Assembly (NCBI GenBank): GCA_036345935.2
Contig: JADWOT020000009.1
Span: 386,287-450,286 of the forward strand
DNA length: 64,000 bases
Source of the DNA: Taenia hydatigena
Lineage: Eukaryota; Platyhelminthes; Cestoda; Cyclophyllidea; Taeniidae
Direction: 5' to 3'
The notes under the pieces were generated by a model. It saw only the letters and a program-made list of their open reading frames with translations, was not told where the DNA came from and searched no databases. The translations under genes and the position numbers were made by a program. This document shows positions 14,215 to 25,500 of this stretch, one piece after another (position 1 is the first letter of the stretch; each line of letters starts with the position of its first letter).

Positions 14215-17200
14215 TGCGCGCACAACTATCGCCTTTTTCAGAAATGCTGGGGCTTCGTGACATGATGAGAAGAAAGGGCAACATTGCTGCTTTTTTGGAT
14301 CGGGGAGGGAGGGACCACACCACATCATCTTTCTTGGACATAGGAAGGAGAAGGGAAGGTGGTGAAATAGAATTCAAATTGTTCGCTTCTGGAGAGAAAC
14401 CAACTTTCGTTTTCACTTCTCTCTCCTAGATTAGTGAAACAATGGGTAAGGAATAAGGAGTAAAGAAGGCACCCAGGTGTTAAACAAAGGGTCCATAGCA
14501 TTGCATGTAGCGTTGAGCTGTGTCAAACGATTGACTGAAGTAGAGATTTCCTAGTGTAGTATGAAAAACCAAAAAGTTGTAGTAGAAGGATGTTAAGAAT
14601 CACGCGCAAGGATGCCAGTACAAACGAGTTCGCACTGCCTGACCTCATCTGTCCCGACACTCGTGAGCATCATTGCTCGTCAGCGCATGTGATTGAGGAA
14701 GGCAAAGCGTACACTCACATCTACATACCCATACAACTGTCTTCCAATTTACCTGCTTCTAAGTTAACTGCGTTAGCAATAAAACATCCTTTTTCGCCTG
14801 TCTGACCTCGCGTCAAGTTTTATTCCTTCCTGGATTTCCACAACTTTCGCAATGTGATGTAGGCAGGAGATAGAGTCCAGGCAGCGTGTATGTGTGTGGG
14901 TGTGAGTTAAATCCATTAGCGCTTGCGCTCCTCTGATAGATGGCTACTTCACCACCACTTTGCGTCTCCTCGGGAATTATCATCAAGTGTATCATCACTG
15001 CCACTGCCAGCGTTAGGGGATACTCGTGGGCTGCATATCGGCGCCTTAATCTATCTTGTGCCTTCCTCCTTGCCTTGATGGACTTTGTCTCCTCTCCCTC
15101 TACCAAGCCCCCTCACCTCTATTTCATGTGTACTCGGGAGGAGAGGGTTGGGGAGAATGGAGGGAAGACCCATTCATTTCACCCTCCTTCCCTAACAGGT
15201 CCACTTATAAGTGGGCAGTGTGAGTAATAAGCACGCCGACCTCGTATTTCTTCGATTTTAGCAGACAGGCAAGGAAGCAAGTAAGTAAGCAAGCAAGTAA
15301 GTGGGCAATCAAGCTATAATCATTTACTCACTCACGCAGCTAGTTAGTTACTAGTCGCCATCGCCTAATCAGCCGCTTAATGAAACGCACAGAAGAGGGG
15401 TGGAAGGGAGAGGAGGTAGCAAGAGGGTGGATGGAAGGGTGACATCAAACATTGCCAGCACTTGTTGACTTCTGCAAGCAGAAGACTCGTGCGGGCTTAT
15501 CAAATTCGAGATCTCGTCTCTACCTGCCTGCCTGCCTACCTACCTACCTACCTACCTACATAGCCACCACCCTTGGTAGCCTCGCCTCTACTAGGCTAGG
15601 CGCCTGAGTAGCAATCAGATAAGGAGGGGAACAAGAAGCCTGGCAGCAGCTAGCCAGCCAGTAGCCAATTTTTCGTCTTTTCCTGGCTTCCCTTTGTCGC
15701 CAGATTAGCAGCAGAGGCAACAGCAACAGAAGTAGTTACGTCAGGTTCGCCTGTCTTTCTGCGCATATGCGCTCTATCGAAGTCGAATTCTGCACATTGG
15801 AGAATTCGATCCTATCCCTCTATCTACTCTCTTCGTCTTTCATATAGACCCTTGTGAATGAGTTAATTGGCTCGAAGAAGGCTTTTTCAATACCTCGAAT
15901 CACAGCAAGACAAATGAGAATGGAGATATTGCCAGAGATTGCAAATGCGGTCCTTCCACCACCATCACCACCACAGCAACAACAGCAGACAATGAATCGA
16001 AGCAGTCTGGCGGTCGAATTCTGGCACAATGTGGATGGAAGTCAAAACTTTGCCAATCTCAGCATAGGCTGTGGTGGGCGTCTACTACAAACGGCATTAT
16101 TGAAGAACCCAGGAGATGTAAAGAAAATTATTGTGGATTGTATTGGATCAAGTGAGAAAACTGCGATGCTGTTGCCCAGAGCTCTGGTGACAAACCGACC
16201 CAAGGAATTGAATGAAATTGTGTCCGAAGGTTTCGCTATTGTGCCTTGTTTTGTTACGGCTCTCGCTGCGTCTGTTACGGTGAGTTAGTTCACTCAAAGC
16301 TCTGCTTGCTGGTGGTTTTTGAAGTAGCTGTGTCATGAAACTATGAGGTGGTGTTTACAGATCCCGTAAATGTGTAGTTTTGCATTATCCAGCAAAACAA
16401 GGTCCTGATGTTAGATAGGATTGCAGAAGCTATGGTTGGGGGATTGGATGGCAGATGTGAAGAGGGTAAAGGAAGGAGGGGCGTGATGTAGAGACTCGCA
16501 AAGCTGTAAAGTTCCGCAACCTCTAGAAGGGACTCTGGGACATCAGCTGCAGTAGCGATGATGAAGTTGCTAGTGGATGAGGTCAGGATTTCGAGACCCC
16601 TCTGGTCAATCTGTTATCGGCAGCAGATTGAACTGAGAAGTTTTCCGGAATGCTAACTCTATAAATAATACATGTGGCGTCTGGAATGAGCCATGATGTC
16701 GGTGGGAGCACTTCTGTCGTGCCTTCGACACCAGTAGCATCGAAAATATAGAACGATCCAGAACTTCGAAGTGGGAAATTTGTGAGTCAGGGAACCCGTC
16801 AATCGCGGTATTGGCAGTTTTATTTCCAGCTTGTGGAGTTGAATGGGGGAAGGGGTTGGAGGAGGGGGAGCGTTGACCACTGCAGATTCACCTTTCTTTT
16901 CGGCAAGCATATCTCCTCCTGCTAGAAAGGGGAACCAGTTGTGAGATTGGATAGTTGTATTAAAACTCCGAATTCTTTCGAATTACAGAGTGGATTTCGA
17001 GCGCCAGAGGTTATCGCCTTACTGCAGGATATGAGGGAAGCTATAGGGTTACCATCAAGCTTCACCGATGTCACTACCATGGAAACCATTACGTGGCGTG
17101 AAGTGGCCGATTTGATGGTTCGAGTCCGCGCGGAGCGACAAAATGGTGACGTATGGCAACTCAAGTGCCTTCTCGAAGTAAGTTGACCGCTCTCATTTCG

Positions 17201-18737
17201 CCTAATAAAGTGGCACGATGAGAGAACAGACACGTTTAGAAAAGGAGGGAACTTCTTCCATATACTCTTTCCTTTGCTCCACAAATCCCCTGTGCATCGG
17301 AGGATGAAGAAGGGAGGAAATTTTGGCTTTTCGTGAGAAGAGGAGACGGAGAGGAGAGTTAGCTGTCCAAAGCTTTGCTTACCCCTTCCCTCCTCTCTTC
17401 TACTGGCAGCCAATATCATCGAAGGCGTGTGTGTGTGTGTGTGAGGGTGTGAATTATTTACATGGCGTGAACACATACATACGCATGTGGTCGTGAGTCG
17501 GGTCGGCACTCTCGCGTAACGAAGGCTCACACGACGCGTAGTGGACACATCCCTCTGACCCTCCCTCTCCCCCTCTCTCCATCTCCCCTCCCTCCGCTTT
17601 TCTCCTTCCTCCTCTCCTCCCCTCGGCGCTGCTGGTGTGGCAGCAGCTACTTGCAATCGAGTTTTGCCTCGCGTTTAGCGCCACCTCGTGGTGTGTGAAT
17701 TATTTAGCAGTGAACGCCGCACACGCGCATACACATACACATCGCAGTTTGCGGTGAGGCTTATTCATTATCAATGCGCTTGCCGATCAAGAGGTGAGAG
17801 AAAGAGAGCGGTGACAGTGGACAAAATCGGCTTACTTTTCTACCTACATGCGAGATGTTCTAAAATTCATCTTCCTTTCTATGCCTTTTCAGAACCTTGG
17901 AAAGAGCCTTGACTACATAACGCAGCAGGAAGCATCAACTACTACGGTCTCCCTAATCACTCTGATTTTGATTAACCTCCGAAAGACACACTTAGCAACG
18001 ACGTCAGAGGATTCCGAGGTAATAGAGGCCTTTAAAACTGCGGTGAATGAACGGCTGGATGCGTTCTACCCACGCAAATCGGCCCCACTATCCGATCTCC
18101 TACTGATTGCTGGTTTGACCGATCCACGAGTGCGAACACAGGTTCACGAATATGAACCGCAATCTGTTACTCTTTTGAGGGAAAAAGTGAGCACACATTC
18201 TTTCTAATGCTCGAGTACTACTTCGACCTTTGATCAAACTTTTTTTTGTCAAAAATGTAGGTCGAGGAGTTGAGTCGGGTGAGGGGTAAGGATGAGGTGT
18301 TTGTGCACACAGCACACTGTGAAGTGGATCGATATTTGCGTGAAGAGGTAAAAAATGGTGTACAGACAGACCCTTTTCAGTGGTGGAGTGAAAGACAGTC
18401 GACGTACCCTTTATTGAGTCACTTAGCTCGACATTACCTCGCAATACCCCTGGCGTCTTTCAATACGCAACTTCGGTTAAAACCGCTGGTTAGAAGTGCA
18501 GAAAAGATAGTATCAGGAGCACCACCAGATGGGCTGAATCTGCCAAATTATTGTGATGTCTTTGCTCAATTAAAAATGAATCTCTTCGCTGAGGATATGC
18601 TCATTTACACCTTCCTCTGGCACAACTGGAGCCTTTCATCTAGTCAGGTAGGGTGCAAAAATTTTGCTTTACTAATTATATTTTAGTAGAAAAAAATGTT
18701 GACAATTGACTTTGCCCTCCCCTTTGCTTTTTAGTAG
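9564..18737 (+). CDS. BED zinc finger / hAT-dimerisation protein (domesticated hAT transposase, ZBED-like), 7 coding exons
   Basis: Inferred exons: 9564-10187, 11236-12246, 12362-12544, 15848-16279, 16989-17177, 17893-18186, 18261-18647; the stop TAG (18735-18737) comes from the last acceptor. All introns are phase 0 and the product is about 1040 aa. Exon 1 holds a BED finger at residues 76-128 with C101, C104, H122, H127. Exon 2 is low-complexity: an alanine run near 11373-11410 and a proline run near 12021-12060. Exons 3-4 match the hAT-type segment that follows the BED finger in ZBED/DREF-like proteins (FLVREMLPPEILEREGF). Exon 7 carries the hAT C-terminal dimerisation domain (DPFQWWSERQSTYPLLSHLA, ending LWHNW). 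I could not recognise an intact DDE catalytic triad. Long single-copy structure, promoter and no terminal inverted repeats indicate a host gene, probably a nuclear DNA-binding factor. Intron 3 (3.3 kb) holds microsatellites. The exact family member is unknown. Confidence 0.82.
14162..14211. repeat. (GT)25 microsatellite
   Basis: About 25 uninterrupted GT units in the third intron of the ZBED-like gene. It generates spurious long open frames on both strands (poly Cys-Val, poly Thr-His). Confidence 0.95.
15521..15559. repeat. TACC/TGCC tetranucleotide array
   Basis: TGCC units pass into about six TACC units, in the third intron of the ZBED-like gene about 290 bp before exon 4. AAGT/AAGC tetramers lie near 15270-15305. 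Confidence 0.85.
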
Positions 18738-18788
18738 CCCAAAGGCGACAGCGCTGAGGGCTGCGCGCCTTCAACGGTACAAAGAGTT

Positions 18789-18794
18789 AATAAA
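18789..18794 (+). terminator. Candidate poly(A) signal AATAAA of the ZBED-like gene
   Basis: AATAAA lies about 50 nt after the stop at 18735, followed by T-rich and GT-containing sequence (18806-18850). If it is used, the longer reading frame made by the alternative acceptor (stop at 18840-18842) would probably be cut off before its stop codon. Confidence 0.5.
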
Positions 18795-18842
18795 AAATTA
18801 CGTGCATTTCCTTCTAATTTTACTTCCCTCACTTGTACATAG

Positions 18843-21800
18843 TTGTACATGTAATTTTACGATACATAATTTTGCAGCCTTTATTGTGCCTTATCTAATG
18901 ATGCTTAAATTTAGTCAGAAATAGAAAACTAAAAATCAGTGGTGTTTTTTCAGAGATTCCCTCAATGCGTGATTTCAAGTGACTTTCTATGGGATGGGCT
19001 GTTTTTAGACAGTGACGACATTTCGTTCGGATTGCTTCCAGTTCGGGGGTTGCGGTTTGTGTATTCACCCATTTTAATTTAAGCAGAAAGTTTTAAAAAA
19101 TAAACTGCGACATTACGATTTATGGTAAGTAAATGTTTGGCACCAACTGTATTACTCACCGCGACGCAAAGTGAGAGACAGGGAATCGCTTGAAGTACAG
19201 TGATGAAGGCAAACGGGTAAGTCAGGAAGCGAGGAACCAATGTGAGTGAACCCATATGTCTGTATTTCAACAAGACTTTATTAAGCACCGTCAATGGGGC
19301 TCAGCAAGAGCGAGATTAAGCGAATTGGGAGTGAGGGAGGAGGGTATATGAGAAGAATACAGGGCCCACAAATGAAGCGGGTTGCCAAGATGACATGAAG
19401 ACACCGTGGGTGAGACCACAGAAAATATTAATGTCAACCATTCAGCCTCTTATCAAACGACTACACAAGTTGCTCAATGGAACCGTATTTGGTGGAAATA
19501 AACAGATGAAGAGATTCTCAACGGTGCAAAGCTGAGCATTTACCCGGAACGGATATTTAAGTGGCTAATACACCTGCCGTACTTCTGTGAGTCCAGTCAA
19601 AGCTCGTTCAGAGACTGTGGTCGATGACGGTGATGGTACGGCTGTCGAATAGCTAAGACTCTTGTCGATGGAGACGTCGGAACCTGCGACTATGGAAGAC
19701 TTCAAGAACAGAAGGGTATGGTGGTAATGAAAGATTTTAAGAACAGACGGGTAAATGTCTGCCTGATCGTAGGTCTGCACGCCAGTGATGATCACTGCCG
19801 TGGGGGTTAACAGCCGGTTGTAGGACTGGTGGGAATAACACGATTGGTGAACACTGGGTGACTAAACAGGCATCAGATTGCATGCGCTAGGAGGGTCTAA
19901 CTCGTCACATCCCATCTAACAGCCTCAGGGATTGATTAGATTCTGTAGCGCCTCTGACCCTATTTTCAGGGTAAATCAACCAATCATTAGAAGGTCTAGC
20001 GAAACAGTATCTTGCTTCCACAGATCTAGACTGCGCCAAAGACGGCTTCAAAGAAAAGGGAAAGGCAAATGGTTCTTTACTCCCCCATGTGAGAATATCT
20101 GACCAATCAAATCGTCAACGTAGCGGGGAGACCCACAAAATCAAAATTCTTCTCCTTTTCCAGTTTACCTTTTTTAGTAATTGATTCGAAAGGGTGAGGA
20201 AATGAAGAGAAAAATGGAAAAATGAAATCTAGTTTGGAGTTAATGTGAAATTGGCGGTTTTTTCGACACGAAGTGCCACTCATGGCTGAGATTAAAGCCG
20301 ATTACTTCGTTTGTTTCACTCGAGAATTTCAAGAGGCATCAAAAGGTTTCACATCACAGTGACTTCTTGTGTTGCTGCAAAAGGGTTCATGCTTCATTCG
20401 CGTAACTCCGAGCAGAGATTGAAAGGGGCTTTATGTAAAGCAAATGCACCCGAAAAGTCAACGAAGCGCAAAATATCTGGGAATTTTTTACGGCTTTGTA
20501 GACAATTGAGCTTACATTGCTCCCGTGAACTTCTTGGCCTACAAGGTCTACAAGTGCACCCAAAGCCCCTCGAGGAAGTTAAAAGCTTGCATCTAATTAC
20601 TTATACCTAAGGCGCGTCTCACCGGTACAATCGCAGATGACTTGAGGCTTACTCCACCCGTGTGACTCCTGTCAGAGGTCACTTCTAGCCTGACACTACC
20701 AAAACTTAAAGGAAAATGCATCAAGTTTGCGACTTAGATGGCACTAATTGGTGCAAAAATAGAATGCGCCAGCTTCAGGATTATGTGGGTCGGTGGGATT
20801 CACCCTCACGGTTACAACAGCATCAAAACAAAGCCCAAGGCATTGGTATCCAGTGGCGCAAAAAGGCCGCATCAGCATTGGCATTCGAATCAATTTACCT
20901 TTCTTGATTGCGCAGGGCGAGGGGTATAGAAAAGGATAATGCCTCCTTGTCTTTTGACCGAAAAAAAACAGCTTGGCGAATATTGATGCCATTTTCTGAA
21001 TTTACGTTAGAAAAATTCAAATGACGCTCCTTAAGCTACCAAACCAGACACCACTTAGAAATGCTCAGTTAGGAAGCAAGAAGTGAAGCCCTGAACAAAT
21101 TTAGAGCTAGAAAATCATCGTGAAATTAAAAAAAATGGCAGATTAAAGCAACTGCTTCGAATTCTTCGCAGTTCATGCTAAAAGATCCTTCACTTTTTGT
21201 CACCTTCAAGCTATTTCAATCCGGGGTGTAGCATTATAAAACATAAAATCAGTTTCCTCGCCTTTCTACGTCGAGGTACGCGTAAACCCACGTGGACAGG
21301 CTGGTCAGCCATACTTTAGACCGAACCAGGTGCGCTAATGCTTCACTGTTAGCTAACTTTGAAAGGCTAGGAGCAGTCTCTACTGCAATATGCGTACAAT
21401 GATCCAGAGCGAGGATTCTCAGGAACACATTCCTCCCGGATGCCAATTAGCGGAGTCTAGAGTCACGACGGACGAAAAGGAAGCACAAGGTGCAAGAGAA
21501 GTTTGTAAATCATAAGCTATACGAAAGAGAGAATGCCACCAGTTGATTTGTCCCATCAATGTCATCGCAGTCCCTCCCAGTGATTACCTTCTAACACTTT
21601 ATTGCGTAAAAGCCCATTGTCTAGATTAGAGCTTATCCAGAGAACTTGGGACCAATTTATGGTGAGATACATGGCTGTTTTACACTGTTCACGAATATCC
21701 AGCTTCTGATAGACTCATAATATTAGCTTCTCCCATATCACGCATGAAACCTAATTCTTCCCTTCTGCTTGTCTGTTAGAAAACTTAAAATCGGACCTTA

Positions 21801-22586
21801 GTAACAAGACACTATACGGAAGTTTAAAGGTCTATTTTGCATTCCATTTGGAATAATCATTTCCGGTTCCGAACATACATTCAAAGCTAATAAAACCTTT
21901 TTTTTAGAAAATAGACCCGATCAATAAGTAAATAACACACGACGTAGTGAACGGTACAACATTTCACAAAGCATCTCAAGTGTCTGCTCAAAATGAGAAA
22001 TCGTTTCCAGCATGACCCTTATATCAGCCGCTCTTTGATGTTGCATATGCAAAAGAAATTTTATAAATGTGACACCAAAATTGCACTTCAAAAACAATTC
22101 CGTAAATTTTCGAATCATCATGCTCACAAAAGAGATTGCGCAAGTGATTTGATTTTAGAATTCAAAAAGCATCTGCTTAGTACAACAGTTGGCTCTTTCA
22201 ACAAATTGTGAATATAAGGGTATAATTCAAAAAATTACAACATAACACAAATCACGGCCTTTGTGCCAAATCGGTGTTTTGAAATAGCGATGCATTTTAA
22301 ATTAAATGAGATACGGACTTTTTAACCTGACTTATTTTCCTACATTCTAGAATGCTATGTTTTTAGTTACGCCAGAAGCCGTGCCGCTTTTTTCTAAAAG
22401 TAAGATGGCGCGCTCCTTTTATTGTATGCATTTTTGTACAGGGCTGAATACTAACCTTGCCCGTTATGCTTAATTGATATTCCTGTTGGATTTTGAACAA
22501 GTTTTTTATTCGTGAATCATTGTGAGCTATTGGAAAAGCGTATCGGCTCACATCATTCAGTGTTTACCTTGTTTCACAAATATTCC
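18843..22586. other. Intergenic region between the ZBED-like and CHD genes
   Basis: No domain-bearing frame is visible. The longest frame (20311-20610 plus, 99 codons) resembles nothing I know and lacks clear splice partners. The 5' UTR and promoter of the downstream CHD gene must lie in the distal part, but I see no convincing TATA box near 22587. Confidence 0.5.
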
Positions 22587-25500
22587 ATGGATAGCCACTC
22601 GTACAGTGGATTTAATGCTTCTGGCTCGAGCTTTCTACAAGAGCTAACCGTCGAAGACCCTGCAAAGGATGTCTACGCAGGCAGTCAAGTGCCGCAGCAA
22701 CGTCCATATCAAACCTTTCAGGACCCTAGTTCTGGACATTACTCGACACCTTCAGATGTGTCTCCTGGATCCTACTACAATGGTCAGTACAACGTGGATC
22801 CGTATTATTTCAACCACCCTATTTATTCTCAAAGGGGGAAATACTCGGAGAACTCCTATGTGACTGCACCAATACCTTCACAGCCAAGCGCTAATTCCCA
22901 GGCGGCGCCGAGGTCGGCTTCTGGCCAATCTTCAATGGGTGCCGGTTGGGCCGAAAGCCAGCAGGCATCACAATACCAGTCCGATCCCTACGCACCTCAA
23001 TCCACATTCCATTCCAGTGGTGGCGGTAGCAGAATATCTGTCGCTAATTACCCTCCAAGCCACATGGCTCCGGTAAGTGGCTCGTCTGCACACCAGTCAT
23101 ATCAAAATTCTGCTGGGAATCCCTATCAAGTTGCACCGGGACCATATTGCCACGGCGAAATGCCACCAAACGCTTACTCCGGTCTCTCACCACCGCCACA
23201 GCAACAGCAACAGGCTCCGGCGCACTCAATGTCTGTCAATGGCGAACCAATAGGTCCTTATGTTCAGCAATCCAGGATTCCATCAAATATTCCTCGTCAT
23301 CAGCTGCCTAAAACGGCAGCCAAACGTCCCTCGAAGCCACGTGGCATTGGACTCGTTGCTAAGTCTCCGTATCCCCAACACTCGATGCATGAACCAGCTG
23401 CCCTGGAGCGTTTTGTCAACACCCAGTGTCCTCTGAACGTGATATCCGTTGGTTCTGCCAACGAACTTCCTTCCCATTCTTTGTCTCTTCCACCTCAGCC
23501 ACAACAGCCGCTACCGCCACCTCCAGCAGTTAACAGTCTACAAGTTTGTCCGTCGGTAGAGCAGTCACCTCATGTTTCTCCCCCCATTGAAAGTCGTTGC
23601 CAAGGTGTTGCTAAGCCCAAAACTGTGTCCCCAGCGCTTGTGGAGAGGGAGGAGGGTCAAGCGCGCTTGTCCTCCTTCGTAGATTCGCCGGTTAGCCAGC
23701 CTTTGAAGTCGAGTACACTTCGTGTCAAATCGCCCGATTTGGGAATACCATCTCTTCAACCCTGCGCAAATACTTCGATTCTGCCTCCGCCCCATATTTC
23801 ACCGTCTCTCACTTCTCAGTTAGCAAGCACCATTGTCAGCTCTCCGCAGACTGCCGCATTTTCGCCTCGTTTGGAACAAGTTAGTAAAAAGCTATGTTTC
23901 CTGCCTACTTTACTCATCTTACCAAGTCATTGGCACGAACCCTTTGAAAACTCAGATAATCGCGATTCATGCCTGGTTATGTCGTGTTGATTTTGGGTGC
24001 TAACAATTTCAGCTCGTGAATGTAAAGAATGCATAACATGACCCGTATTTCACCGTTCTCATGGTAAGCATGATGCTCACTGCTTGTTTTGAAGCTAGAC
24101 CATTGTTGACACGCACTTTGTACCATCTCGTATGGTTCGATCAACTTGTGATGTTAGTTTCCCCTCTTGTGATCGATGCTTGATGCAATAGTGAGGTAGT
24201 AGTCACATGATTTCGACTATATTCGACTTAATCCCATATTAATGTGCAAATTACAGTAAAGTGCATCCTTTGTGTGTATGCAAATTATTTTCAACTTCAC
24301 TTCTCTATTTGTACTGAAGTGCATCTATGGGTGACGTATGAAACAGTGCTACACTATTATGCTCTCGTGTCAGCACTTTTTGAAATTTTTACCAATAGAT
24401 ACCCGAGGGTAGCCCTCAGCCACCAAGTCTGAAATCGCCTCTTCCAGTGCAAAGTCCTCCAGCATCTTCCAGCAACGATAATCTTCCTCCAATCCTTCCG
24501 AAAGAGACGTCAGAGGTGGAAGAGGATTTGACGGAGGAGATTAAGTCGGCAGGAATCTGTGGCATGGAGCAGTCAGCACCTAGTGAAGACGCGATTCCTG
24601 GTCTATCGAAATCCGATCTTGAAGCTGAAAAGAGCCCACAGAAACGCCTACGCGGACGCAAACGCAAAGTGGAGCAGTTAGGAGAAAAAGGTGGAGTGCA
24701 TCCTTCGAAACTATCTCCCTCTCTTACGGAGAAAAAAAGGGTCTTCAAGGTGACTGAGGGCGCGGGGAGGCGAAAAGTCAGTCTCCCCGCCTCCAGCAGT
24801 GCAAAGCGTTCGCGCCGAAAGATGGTGCCTTCGAAGGGTGCAGTGAACTACGATTTAAATGCAAATAAACAGGAAATTGAGGCGGAAAATCTGGATGATT
24901 CACGACTTTCTGGGGTTAAGTCCTCTGTAATGTTGGAAGGTGACGATGATGAGGATACGATGGCTGCTTCGGTGGCCCCGACTGAAGTGGACGAGGAATC
25001 GGTTACTGCAACAACGACGACAACTACCGAGGAGACTACGGAGGTTCTCTTGAAGCGTCCAAGACCACCACCGCGTTTGCGAGCTTCACGTCCAAAGAAG
25101 AAGAAGAAGTATGTCTCCCTTGAAATTTTGCCTTCTGATGGAACAAAATTTCAATTGGATAACTTTTGCCGTCTCTCTAGATCCTTGAAATCTTTGATGA
25201 GGAAAAAGCGACGCGGAACATACCACTATGGTGACGAGTCAGATGGTTCGGATTCTGATGACGATGGTGTTGGGAGCTCTTCACGTGCTACCCTTCATAC
25301 AGTTGCTTCCTCACGCAGCATAAATTCCAAATTCGGTGATGAAAATTCTCTTGATGCTTCTGTAGGTTTTCTGTTTATTTCTTTGAAGTACGGTGGAGAT
25401 TTGCTTATTGCTCGGTTTTTTAGGCTCGACGGTCGGGCAGACGAGGGACGGATCGAAAGAGGTATACCATCGACAGTGTCGATTTTGGCATATCGGACGA

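Noticed and set aside
14007..14429. 140-codon plus-strand frame and its minus-strand counterparts across the GT microsatellite
   Set aside because: The frame exists because a dinucleotide repeat lacks stops; it encodes poly Cys-Val and lies in an intron of the ZBED-like gene.
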